A stretch of 64,000 bases of DNA from Euryodendron excelsum (taxonomy: Eukaryota; Streptophyta; Magnoliopsida; Ericales; Pentaphylacaceae). Of this stretch, positions 13,019 to 26,100 are shown one piece after another. Within the stretch, counting starts at the first letter, position 1. Each line of letters starts with the position of its first letter. The position numbers were made by a program, and so were the translations under genes. The notes under the pieces are model-generated. The model did not search any database. It was not told the DNA's origin and worked only from the letters and a program-made list of their open reading frames with translations. The stretch is taken from NCBI GenBank assembly GCA_033060915.1, contig CM065381.1:4190001-4254000 (forward strand). Reading direction: 5' to 3'.

Positions 13019-16000
13019 TTAGGCAAAATCGGCCTTCAGGGTACCGTTTTTGGGAGGAAATGTCCCGTGAGTGCGAAACTCGACGGGAGGTTCCTGCAGG
13101 TCCCTAGTGACGTGTGAGACTTGACGGCACGTCAATCGGAGTCTCGTTTTAAAAGTTATGTCATCTTTCGAGATTTTGGGAGTTACGATTTTGGAGTTAG
13201 GCAAAATCAGGCTTCGGGGTACCGTTTTGGGAAGGAAATGTCCCGTGAGTGCGAAACTCGTCGGGAGGCTCCTGCGGGTTTCGAGTGACATGTGAGACTT
13301 GACGGCACGTCAATCGGAGTCCTATTTCAAAAGTTATGTCATCTTTCGGGATTTTGGGTGTTAGGATTTCGGAGTTTGGCAAAATCGGCCTTCGGGGTAC
13401 TGTTTTGGGGAGGAAATGTCCCGTGAGTGCGAAACTCAACGGGAGGCTCCTGCGGGTCCTGAGTGGCGTGTGACACTTGACGACACGTTAATCGAAGTCC
13501 CAGTTCAAAAGTTATGTCATCTTTCGGGATTTTGGGTGTTAGGATTTCGGAGTTAGGCAAAATCAGCCTTCGACGTACCGTTTTGGGGAGGAAATGTCCC
13601 GTGGGTGCGAAACTCGACGGAAGGTTCCTACGGGTCCCGAGTGACGTGTGGGGCTTGACGGCACGTCAATCGGAGTCCCATTTCAAAAGTTATGTCATCT
13701 TTCTAGATTTTGGGTGTTAGCATTTCTTAGTTAGGCAAAATTGGCCTTCGGGGTACCGTTTTGGGGAGGAAATGTCCCGTCAGTGCGAAACACAACAGGA
13801 GGCTACTGCGGGTCCCGAGTGACGTGTGAGACTTGTCAGCACGTCAATCGTTGTCTCGCTTCAAAAGTTATGTCATCCTTCGGGATTTTGGGTGTTAGGA
13901 TTTCGGAGTTAGGCAAAATCAGCCTTCGGGGTACCGTTTTGGGGAGAAAATGTCCCGTGAGTGCGAAACTCCATGAGTGGCTCCTTCGGGTCCTGAGTGA
14001 CCTATGAGACTTGACGGCACGTCAATCGGAGTCCCGGTTCGAAAGTTATATCATCTTTTGTGATTTTGGGTGTTAGGATTGCGGAGTTAGGCGAAATCGG
14101 CTTTCGGGGTACCGTTTTGAAGAAAATAAATGTCCCGTGAGTGCAAAACTCGACGGGAGGCTCCTGCAGGTCCCGAGTGATGTGTGAGACTTGACGGCAC
14201 GTCAGTCGGAGTCCCGGTTCAAAAGTTTTGTCATCTTTCGGGACTTTGGGTGTTAGGATTTCGGAGTTAGGTAAAATCGGCCTTTGGGGTACCGCTTTGG
14301 GGAGGAAATGTCCCGAGAGTGCAAAACTCGACAAGAGGCTTCTGCGGGTCCCGAGTGACGTGTGAGACTTGACGGCACATCCATCGGAGTCCCGTTTCAA
14401 AAGTTATGTCATCTCTCGCGATTTTGGGGGTTAGGATTTTGAAGTTAGGCAAAATCGGCCTTCGGGATACTATTTTGGGGAGGAAATGTCCCGTGAGTGC
14501 GATGCTCGACGAGAGGCTCCAGCGGGTCCCGAGTGAAGTGTGAGACTTGACGGCACGTCAATCGGAGTCCCATTTCAAAAGTTATGTCATCTTTCTAGAT
14601 TTTGGGTGTTAGGATTTCTTAGTTTGGCAAAATCGGCCTTCGGGGTACCGTTTTGGGGAGGAAATGTCCCGTCAGAGCGAAACACGACAGGAGGCTTCTG
14701 CGGGTCTCGAGTGACGTGTGAGACTTGATGGCACATCAATCGGAGTCCCGTTGGAAAAGTTATGTCATCTTTTGGGATTTTGGGTGTTAGGATTTCGGAG
14801 TTATGCAAAATCGGCCTTCGGAATACTGTTTTGGGGAGGAAATGTCCCGTGAGTGCGAAACACAACAGGAGGCTCCAGCGGGCCCGAGTGGCGTGTGAGA
14901 CTTGACGGCACGTCAATCGGAGTCCTATTTCAAAAGTTATGTCATCTTTGGGGATTTTGGGTGTTAGGATTTCGGAGTTTGGCAAAATCGGCCTTCGGGG
15001 TACTGTTTTGGGGAGGAAATGTCCCGCGAGTGCCAAACTCAACGGGAGGCTCCTGCGGGTCCTGAGTGGCGTGTGACACTTGACGACACGTTAATCGAAG
15101 TCCCAGTTCAAAAGTTATGTCATCTTTTGGGATTTTGGGTGTTAGGATTTCGGAGTTAGGCAAAATCAGCCTTCGACGTACCGTTTTGGGGAGGAAATGT
15201 CCCGTGGGAGCGACACTCGACGGAAGGCTCCTACGGGTCCCGAGTGACGTGTGGGACTTGACGGCACGTCAATCGGAGTCCCATTTCAAAAGTTATGTCA
15301 TCTTTCTAGATTTTGGGTGTTAGCATTTCTTAGTTAGGCAAAATCGGCCTTCGGGGTACCGTTTTGGGGAGGAAATGTCCCGTCAGTGCGAAACACAACA
15401 GGAGGGTTTTGCGGGTCCCGAGTGACGTGTGAGACTTGACAGCACATTAATCGGAGTCCCGTTTCAAAAGTTATGTTATCTTTCGGGATTTTGGGTGTTA
15501 GGATTTCGGAGTTAGGCAAAATCGGCATTCGGGGTACCGTTTTTGGGAGGAAATGTTCTTTGAGTGCGAAACACGACGGGTGGCTCCTGCGGGTCCCGAG
15601 TGACGTGTGAGACTTGACGGCACGTCAATCGAAATCTCGTTTCCAAAGTTATGTCATCTTTCGAGATTTTGGGCGTTAGGATTTCGGAGTTAGGCAAAAT
15701 CAGCCTTCGACGTACCGTTTTGGGGAGGAAATGTCCCGTGAGTGCGAAACTCGACGGGAGGTTCCTGCAGGTCCCTAGTGACGTGTGAGACTTGACGGCA
15801 CGTCAATCGGAGTCTCGTTTTAAAAGTTATGTCATCTTTCGAGATTTTGGGAGTTACGATTTTGGAGTTAGGCAAAATCAGGCTTCGGGGTACCGTTTTG
15901 GGAAGGAAATGTCCCGTGAGTGCGAAACTCGTCGGGAGGCTCCTGCGGGTTTCGAGTGACATGTGAGACTTGACGGCACGTCAATCGGAGTCCTATTTCA

Positions 16001-17112
16001 AAAGTTATGTCATCTTTGGGGATTTTGGGTGTTAGGATTTCGGAGATTGGCAAAATCAGCCTTCGACGTACCGTTTTGGGGTGGAAATGACCCGTGTGTG
16101 CGAAACTCGACGGGAGGCTCCAGCGGGTCCCGAGTGGCGTGTGAGACTTGACGGCACGTCAATCAGAGTCCCATTTCAAAAGTTATGTCATCTTTCTAGA
16201 TTTTGGGTGTTAGGATTTCTTACTTAGGCAAAATCGGCCTTCGGGGTACCGTTTTGGGGAGGAAATGTCCCGTCAAAGCGAAACACGACAAGAGGCTTCT
16301 GCGGGTCCCGAGTGACGTGTGAGACTTGACGGCACATCAAACGGAGTCCCGTTGCAAAAGTTATGTCATCTTTCGGGATTTTGGGTGTTAGGATTTCGGA
16401 GTTTTGCAAAATCGGCCTTCGGGGAACTGTTTTGGGGAGGAAATGTCCCGTGAGTGCGAAACACAACGGGAGGCTCCAGCGGGCCCGAATGGCGTGTGAG
16501 ACTTGACGGCACGTCTATCGGAGTCTGAGTTCAAAAGTTATGTCATCTTTCGGGATTTTGGGTGTTTGGATTTCGTAGTTAGGCAAAATCGGCCTTCGGG
16601 GTACCGTTTTGGGGAGGAAATGGCCCGTGTGTGCGTAACACAACAAGAGGCTACTGCGGGTCCCGAGTGATGTATGAGACTTGACAGCACGTCAATCGGA
16701 GTCCCGTTTCAAAAGTTATGTCATCTTTCGGGATATTAGGTGTTAGGATTTCGGAGTTAGGCAAAATCGGCATTCGGGGTACCGTTTTTGGGAGGAAATG
16801 TTCTTTAAGTGCGAAACACGACGGGTGGCTCCTGCGGGTCCCGAGTGACGTGTGAGACTTGACGGCACGTCAATCGAAACCTCGTTTCCAAAGTTATGTC
16901 ATCTTTCGGGATTTTGGGTGTTAGGATTTCGGAGTTAGGCAAAATCAGTCTTCGACGTACCGTTTTGGGGAGGAAATGTCCCGTGAGTGCGAAAGTCGAC
17001 GGGAGGCTCCTACGGGTCCCGAGCGACGTGTGAGACTTGACGGCACGTCAATCGGAGTCCCATTTCAAAAGTTATGTCATCTTTCTAGATTTTGGGTGTT
17101 AGCATTTCGGAT
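13019..17112 (+). repeat. Modules B + C, copy 1 (23 monomers, 4,094 bp)
   Basis: B runs 13019-15689 (15 monomers, 2,671 bp) and C runs 15690-17112 (8 monomers, 1,423 bp). B is marked by unusual monomers: GTTTTGAAGAAAATAAATG near 14115, CGTTGTCTCGCTTC near 13850 and GATGCTCGACGAG near 14500. The same order recurs 15,485 bp downstream (28504) and partly at 37939. Confidence 0.75.
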
Positions 17113-20100
17113 TTAGGCAAAATCGGCCTTCAGGGTACCGTTTTGGGGAGGAAATGTCCCGTGAGTGCGAAACTCGACGGGAGGTTCCTGCAGGTCCCTA
17201 GTGACGTGTGAGACTTGACGGCACGTCAATCGGAGTCTCGTTTTAAAAGTTATGTCATCTTTCGAGATTTTGGGAGTTACGATTTTGGAGTTAGGCAAAA
17301 TCAGGCTTCGGGGTACCGTTTTGGGAAGGAAATGTCCCGTGAGTGCGAAACTCGTCGGGAGGCTCCTGCGGGTTTTGAGTGACATGTGAGACTTGACGGC
17401 ACGTCAATCGGAGTCCTATTTCAAAAGTTATGTCATCTTTGGGGATTTTGGGTGTTAGGATTTCGGAGTTTGGCAAAATCGGCCTTCGGGGTACTGTTTT
17501 GGGGAGGAAATGTCCCGTGAGTGCCAAACTCAACGGGAGGCTCCTGCGGGTCCTGAGTGGCGTGTGACACTTGACGACACGTTAATCGAAGTCCCAGTTC
17601 AAAAGTTATGTCATCTTTCAGGATTTTGGGTGTTAGGATTTCGGAGTTAGGCAAAATCAGCCTTCGACGTACCGTTTTGGGGAGGAAATGTCCCGTGGGT
17701 GCGAAACTCGACGGAAGGTTCCTACGGGTCCCGAGTGACGTGTGGGGCTTGACGGCACGTCAATCGGAGTCCCATTTCAAAAGTTATGTCATCTTTCTAG
17801 ATTTTGGGTGTTAGCATTTCTTAGTTAGGCAAAATCGGCCTTCGGGGTACCGTTTTGGGGAGGAAATGTCCCGTCAGTGCGAAACACAACAGGAGGGTTT
17901 TGCGGGTCCCGAGTGGCGTGTGAGACTTGACGGCACGTCAATCAGAGTCCCATTTCAAAAGTTATCTCATCTTTCTAGATTTTGGGTGTTAGGATTTCTT
18001 ACTTAGGCAAAATCGGCCTTCGGGGTACCGTTTTGGGGAGGAAATGTCCCGTCAAAGCGAAACACGACAGGAGGCTTCTGCGGGTCCCGAGTGACGTGTG
18101 AGACTTGACGGCACATCAATCGGAGTCCCGTTGCAAAAGTTATGTCATCTTTCGGGATTTTGGGTGTTAGGATTTCGGAGTTTTGCAAAATTGGCCTTCG
18201 GGGAACTGTTTTGGGGAGGAAATGTCCCGTGAGTGCGAAACACAACGGGAGGCTCCAGCGGGCCCGAATGGCGTGTGAGACTTGACGGCACGTCTATCGG
18301 AGTCTGAGTTCAAAAGTTATGTCATCTTTCGGGATTTTGGGTGTTTGGATTTCGTAGTTAGGCAAAATCGGCCTTCGGGGTACCGTTTTGGGGAGGAAAT
18401 GGCCCGTGTGTGCGAAACACAACAAGAGGCTACTGCGGGTCCCGAGTGATGTATGAGACTTGACAGCACGTCAATCGGAGTCCCGTTTCGAAAGTTATGT
18501 CATCTTTCGGGATATTAGGTGTTAGGATTTCGGAGTTAGGCAAAATCGGCATTCGGGGTACCGTTTTTGGGAGGAAATGTTCTTTAAGTGCGAAACACGA
18601 CGGGTGGCTCCTGCGGGTCCCGAGTGACGTGTGAGACTTGACGGCACGTCAATCGAAATCTCGTTTCCAAAGTTATGTCATCTTTCGGGATTTTGGGTGT
18701 TAGGATTTCGGAGTTAGGCAAAATCAGTCTTCGACGTACCGTTTTGGGGAGGAAATGTCCCGTGAGTGCGAAAGTCGACGGGAGGCTCCTACGGGTCCCG
18801 AGCGACGTGTGAGACTTGACGGCACGTCAATCGGAGTCCCATTTCAAAAGTTATGTCATCTTTCTAGATTTTGGGTGTTAGCATTTCGGATTTAGGCAAA
18901 ATCGGCCTTCAGGGTACCGTTTTGGGGAGGAAATGTCCCGTGAGTGCGAAACTCGACGGGAGGTTCCTGCAGGTCCCTAGTGACGTGTGAGACTTGACGG
19001 CACGTCAATCGGAGTCTCGTTTTAAAAGTTATGTCATCTTTCGAGATTTTGGGAGTTACGATTTTGGAGTTAGGCAAAATCAGGCTTCGGGGTACCGTTT
19101 TGGGAAGGAAATGTCCCGTGAGTGCGAAACTCGTCGGGAGGCTCCTGCGGGTTTCGAGTGACATGTGAGACTTGACGGCACGTCAATCGGAGTCCTATTT
19201 CAAAAGTTATGTCATCTTTGGGGATTTTGGGTGTTAGGATTTCGGAGATTGGCAAAATCAGCCTTCGACGTACCGTTTTGGGGTGGAAATGACCCGTGTG
19301 TGCGAAACTCGACGGGAGGCTCCAGCGGGTCCCGAGTGGCGTGTGAGACTTGACGGCACGTCAATCAGAGTCCCATTTCAAAAGTTATGTCATCTTTCGA
19401 AATTTTGGGTGTTAGGATTTTTCTTACTTAGGCAAAATCGGCCTTCGGGGTACCGTTTTGGGGAGGAAATGTCCCGTCAAAGCGAAACACGACAAGAGGC
19501 TTCTGCGGGTCCCGAGTGACGTGTGAGACTTGACGGCACATCAAACGGAGTCCCGTTGCAAAAGTTATGTCATCTTTCGGGATTTTGGGTGTTAGGATTT
19601 CGGAGTTTTGCAAAATCGGCCTTCGGGGAACTGTTTTGGGGAGGAAATGTCCCGTGAGTGCGAAACACAACGGGAGGCTCCAGCGGGCCCGAATGGCGTG
19701 TGAGACTTGACGGCACGTCTATCGGAGTCTGAGTTCAAAAGTTATGTCATTTTCGGGATTTTGGGTGTTTGGATTTCGTAGTTAGGCAAAATCGGCCTTC
19801 GGGGTACCGTTTTGGGGAGGAAATGGCCCGTGTGTGCGTAACACAACAAGAGGCTACTGCGGGTCCCGAGTGATGTATGAGACTTGACAGCACGTCAATC
19901 GGAGTCCCGTTTCAAAAGTTATGTCATCTTTCGGGATATTAGGTGTTAGGATTTCGGAGTTAGGCAAAATCGGCATTCGGGGTACCGTTTTTGGGAGGAA
20001 ATGTTCTTTAAGTGCGAAACACGACGGGTGGCTCCTGCGGGTCCCGAGTGACGTGTGAGACTTGACGGCACGTCAATCGAAACCTCGTTTCCAAAGTTAT

Positions 20101-23100
20101 GTCATCTTTCGGGATTTTGGGTGTTAGGATTTCGGAGTTAGGCAAAATCAGTCTTCGACGTACCGTTTTGGGGAGGAAATGTCCCGTGAGTGCGAAAGTC
20201 GACGGGAGGCTCCTACGGGTCCCGAGCGACGTGTGAGACTTGACGGCACGTCAATCGGAGTCCCATTTCAAAAGTTATGTCATCTTTCTAGATTTTGGGT
20301 GTTAGCATTTCGGATTTAGGCAAAATCGGCCTTCAGGGTACCGTTTTGGGGAGGAAATGTCCCGTGAGTGCGAAACTCGACGGGAGGTTCCTGCAGGTCC
20401 CTAGTGACGTGTGAGACTTGACGGCACGTCAATCGGAGTCTCGTTTTAAAAGTTATGTCATCTTTCGAGATTTTGGGAGTTACGATTTTGGAGTTAGGCA
20501 AAATCAGGCTTCGGGGTACCGTTTTGGGAAGGAAATGTCCCGTGAGTGCGAAACTCGTCGGGAGGCTCCTGCGGGTTTTGAGTGACATGTGAGACTTGAC
20601 GGCACGTCAATCGGAGTCCTATTTCAAAAGTTATGTCATCTTTGGGGATTTTGGGTGTTAGGATTTCGGAGTTTGGCAAAATCGGCCTTCGGGGTACTGT
20701 TTTGGGGAGGAAATGTCCCGTGAGTGCCAAACTCAACGGGAGGCTCCTGCGGGTCCTGAGTGGCGTGTGACACTTGACGACACGTTAATCGAAGTCCCAG
20801 TTCAAAAGTTATGTCATCTTTCAGGATTTTGGGTGTTAGGATTTCGGAGTTAGGCAAAATCAGCCTTCGACGTACCGTTTTGGGGAGGAAATGTCCCGTG
20901 GGTGCGAAACTCGACGGAAGGTTCCTACGGGTCCCGAGTGACGTGTGGGGCTTGACGGCACGTCAATCGGAGTCCCATTTCAAAAGTTATGTCATCTTTC
21001 TAGATTTTGGGTGTTAGCATTTCTTAGTTAGGCAAAATCGGCCTTCGGGGTACCGTTTTGGGGAGGAAATGTCCCGTCAGTGCGAAACACAACAGGAGGG
21101 TTTTGCGGGTCCCGAGTGGCGTGTGAGACTTGACGGCACGTCAATCAGAGTCCCATTTCAAAAGTTATCTCATCTTTCTAGATTTTGGGTGTTAGGATTT
21201 CTTACTTAGGCAAAATCGGCCTTCGGGGTACCGTTTTGGGGAGGAAATGTCCCGTCAAAGCGAAACACGACAGGAGGCTTCTGCGGGTCCCGAGTGACGT
21301 GTGAGACTTGACGGCACATCAATCGGAGTCCCGTTGCAAAAGTTATGTCATCTTTCGGGATTTTGGGTGTTAGGATTTCGGAGTTTTGCAAAATTGGCCT
21401 TCGGGGAACTGTTTTGGGGAGGAAATGTCCCGTGAGTGCGAAACACAACGGGAGGCTCCAGCGGGCCCGAATGGCGTGTGAGACTTGACGGCACGTCTAT
21501 CGGAGTCTGAGTTCAAAAGTTATGTCATCTTTCGGGATTTTGGGTGTTTGGATTTCGTAGTTAGGCAAAATCGGCCTTCGGGGTACCGTTTTGGGGAGGA
21601 AATGGCCCGTGTGTGCGAAACACAACAAGAGGCTACTGCGGGTCCCGAGTGATGTATGAGACTTGACAGCACGTCAATCGGAGTCCCGTTTCGAAAGTTA
21701 TGTCATCTTTCGGGATATTAGGTGTTAGGATTTCGGAGTTAGGCAAAATCGGCATTCGGGGTACCGTTTTTGGGAGGAAATGTTCTTTAAGTGCGAAACA
21801 CGACGGGTGGCTCCTGCGGGTCCCGAGTGACGTGTGAGACTTGACGGCACGTCAATCGAAATCTCGTTTCCAAAGTTATGTCATCTTTCGGGATTTTGGG
21901 TGTTAGGATTTCGGAGTTAGGCAAAATCAGTCTTCGACGTACCGTTTTGGGGAGGAAATGTCCCGTGAGTGCGAAAGTCGACGGGAGGCTCCTACGGGTC
22001 CCGAGCGACGTGTGAGACTTGACGGCACGTCAATCGGAGTCCCATTTCAAAAGTTATGTCATCTTTCTAGATTTTGGGTGTTAGCATTTCGGATTTAGGC
22101 AAAATCGGCCTTCAGGGTACCGTTTTGGGGAGGAAATGTCCCGTGAGTGCGAAACTCGACGGGAGGTTCCTGCAGGTCCCTAGTGACGTGTGAGACTTGA
22201 CGGCACGTCAATCGGAGTCTCGTTTTAAAAGTTATGTCATCTTTCGAGATTTTGGGAGTTACGATTTTGGAGTTAGGCAAAATCAGGCTTCGGGGTACCG
22301 TTTTGGGAAGGAAATGTCCCGTGAGTGCGAAACTCGTCGGGAGGCTCCTGCGGGTTTCGAGTGACATGTGAGACTTGACGGCACGTCAATCGGAGTCCTA
22401 TTTCAAAAGTTATGTCATCTTTGGGGATTTTGGGTGTTAGGATTTCGGAGATTGGCAAAATCAGCCTTCGACGTACCGTTTTGGGGTGGAAATGACCCGT
22501 GTGTGCGAAACTCGACGGGAGGCTCCAGCGGGTCCCGAGTGGCGTGTGAGACTTGACGGCACGTCAATCAGAGTCCCATTTCAAAAGTTATGTCATCTTT
22601 CTAGATTTTGGGTGTTAGGATTTCTTACTTAGGCAAAATCGGCCTTCGGGGTACCGTTTTGGGGAGGAAATGTCCCGTCAAAGCGAAACACGACAAGAGG
22701 CTTCTGCGGGTCCCGAGTGACGTGTGAGACTTGACGGCACATCAAACGGAGTCCCGTTGCAAAAGTTATGTCATCTTTCGGGATTTTGGGTGTTAGGATT
22801 TCGGAGTTTTGCAAAATCGGCCTTCGGGGAACTGTTTTGGGGAGGAAATGTCCCGTGAGTGCGAAACACAACGGGAGGCTCCAGCGGGCCCGAATGGCGT
22901 GTGAGACTTGACGGCACGTCTATCGGAGTCTGAGTTCAAAAGTTATGTCATCTTTCGGGATTTTGGGTGTTTGGATTTCGTAGTTAGGCAAAATCGGCCT
23001 TCGGGGTACCGTTTTGGGGAGGAAATGGCCCGTGTGTGCGTAACACAACAAGAGGCTACTGCGGGTCCCGAGTGATGTATGAGACTTGACAGCACGTCAA

Positions 23101-26100
23101 TCGGAGTCCCGTTTCAAAAGTTATGTCATCTTTCGGGATATTAGGTGTTAGGATTTCGGAGTTAGGCAAAATCGGCATTCGGGGTACCGTTTTTGGGAGG
23201 AAATGTTCTTTAAGTGCGAAACACGACGGGTGGCTCCTGCGGGTCCCCGAGTGACGTGTGAGACTTGACGGCACGTCAATCGAAACCTCGTTTCCAAAGT
23301 TATGTCATCTTTCGGGATTTTGGGTGTTAGGATTTCGGAGTTAGGCAAAATCAGTCTTCGACGTACCGTTTTGGGGAGGAAATGTCCCGTGAGTGCGAAA
23401 GTCGACGGGAGGCTCCTACGGGTCCCGAGCGACGTGTGAGACTTGACGGCACGTCAATCGGAGTCCCATTTCAAAAGTTATGTCATCTTTCTAGATTTTG
23501 GGTGTTAGCATTTCGGATTTAGGCAAAATCGGCCTTCAGGGTACCGTTTTGGGGAGGAAATGTCCCGTGAGTGCGAAACTCGACGGGAGGTTCCTGCAGG
23601 TCCCTAGTGACGTGTGAGACTTGACGGCACGTCAATCGGAGTCTCGTTTTAAAAGTTATGTCATCTTTCGAGATTTTGGGAGTTACGATTTTGGAGTTAG
23701 GCAAAATCAGGCTTCGGGGTACCGTTTTGGGAAGGAAATGTCCCGTGAGTGCGAAACTCGTCGGGAGGCTCCTGCGGGTTTTGAGTGACATGTGAGACTT
23801 GACGGCACGTCAATCGGAGTCCTATTTCAAAAGTTATGTCATCTTTGGGGATTTTGGGTGTTAGGATTTCGGAGTTTGGCAAAATCGGCCTTCGGGGTAC
23901 TGTTTTGGGGAGGAAATGTCCCGTGAGTGCCAAACTCAACGGGAGGCTCCTGCGGGTCCTGAGTGGCGTGTGACACTTGACGACACGTTAATCGAAGTCC
24001 CAGTTCAAAAGTTATGTCATCTTTCAGGATTTTGGGTGTTAGGATTTCGGAGTTAGGCAAAATCAGCCTTCGACGTACCGTTTTGGGGAGGAAATGTCCC
24101 GTGGGTGCGAAACTCGACGGAAGGTTCCTACGGGTCCCGAGTGACGTGTGGGGCTTGACGGCACGTCAATCGGAGTCCCATTTCAAAAGTTATGTCATCT
24201 TTCTAGATTTTGGGTGTTAGCATTTCTTAGTTAGGCAAAATCGGCCTTCGGGGTACCGTTTTGGGGAGGAAATGTCCCGTCAGTGCGAAACACAACAGGA
24301 GGGTTTTGCGGGTCCCGAGTGGCGTGTGAGACTTGACGGCACGTCAATCAGAGTCCCATTTCAAAAGTTATCTCATCTTTCTAGATTTTGGGTGTTAGGA
24401 TTTCTTACTTAGGCAAAATCGGCCTTCGGGGTACCGTTTTGGGGAGGAAATGTCCCGTCAAAGCGAAACACGACAGGAGGCTTCTGCGGGTCCCGAGTGA
24501 CGTGTGAGACTTGACGGCACATCAATCGGAGTCCCGTTGCAAAAGTTATGTCATCTTTCGGGATTTTGGGTGTTAGGATTTCGGAGTTTTGCAAAATTGG
24601 CCTTCGGGGAACTGTTTTGGGGAGGAAATGTCCCGTGAGTGCGAAACACAACGGGAGGCTCCAGCGGGCCCGAATGGCGTGTGAGACTTGACGGCACGTC
24701 TATCGGAGTCTGAGTTCAAAAGTTATGTCATCTTTCGGGATTTTGGGTGTTTGGATTTCGTAGTTAGGCAAAATCGGCCTTCGGGGTACCGTTTTGGGGA
24801 GGAAATGGCCCGTGTGTGCGAAACACAACAAGAGGCTACTGCGGGTCCCGAGTGATGTATGAGACTTGACAGCACGTCAATCGGAGTCCCGTTTCGAAAG
24901 TTATGTCATCTTTCGGGATATTAGGTGTTAGGATTTCGGAGTTAGGCAAAATCGGCATTCGGGGTACCGTTTTTGGGAGGAAATGTTCTTTAAGTGCGAA
25001 ACACGACGGGTGGCTCCTGCGGGTCCCGAGTGACGTGTGAGACTTGACGGCACGTCAATCGAAATCTCGTTTCCAAAGTTATGTCATCTTTCGGGATTTT
25101 GGGTGTTAGGATTTCGGAGTTAGGCAAAATCAGTCTTCGACGTACCGTTTTGGGGAGGAAATGTCCCGTGAGTGCGAAAGTCGACGGGAGGCTCCTACGG
25201 GTCCCGAGCGACGTGTGAGACTTGACGGCACGTCAATCGGAGTCCCATTTCAAAAGTTATGTCATCTTTCTAGATTTTGGGTGTTAGCATTTCGGATTTA
25301 GGCAAAATCGGCCTTCAGGGTACCGTTTTGGGGAGGAAATGTCCCGTGAGTGCGAAACTCGACGGGAGGTTCCTGCAGGTCCCTAGTGACGTGTGAGACT
25401 TGACGGCACGTCAATCGGAGTCTCGTTTTAAAAGTTATGTCATCTTTCGAGATTTTGGGAGTTACGATTTTGGAGTTAGGCAAAATCAGGCTTCGGGGTA
25501 CCGTTTTGGGAAGGAAATGTCCCGTGAGTGCGAAACTCGTCGGGAGGCTCCTGCGGGTTTCGAGTGACATGTGAGACTTGACGGCACGTCAATCGGAGTC
25601 CTATTTCAAAAGTTATGTCATCTTTGGGGATTTTGGGTGTTAGGATTTCGGAGATTGGCAAAATCAGCCTTCGACGTACCGTTTTGGGGTGGAAATGACC
25701 CGTGTGTGCGAAACTCGACGGGAGGCTCCAGCGGGTCCCGAGTGGCGTGTGAGACTTGACGGCACGTCAATCAGAGTCCCATTTCAAAAGTTATGTCATC
25801 TTTCTAGATTTTGGGTGTTAGGATTTCTTACTTAGGCAAAATCGGCCTTCGGGGTACCGTTTTGGGGAGGAAATGTCCCGTCAAAGCGAAACACGACAAG
25901 AGGCTTCTGCGGGTCCCGAGTGACGTGTGAGACTTGACGGCACATCAAACGGAGTCCCGTTGCAAAAGTTATGTCATCTTTCGGGATTTTGGGTGTTAGG
26001 ATTTCGGAGTTTTGCAAAATCGGCCTTCGGGGAACTGTTTTGGGGAGGAAATGTCCCGTGAGTGCGAAACACAACGGGAGGCTCCAGCGGGCCCGAATGG

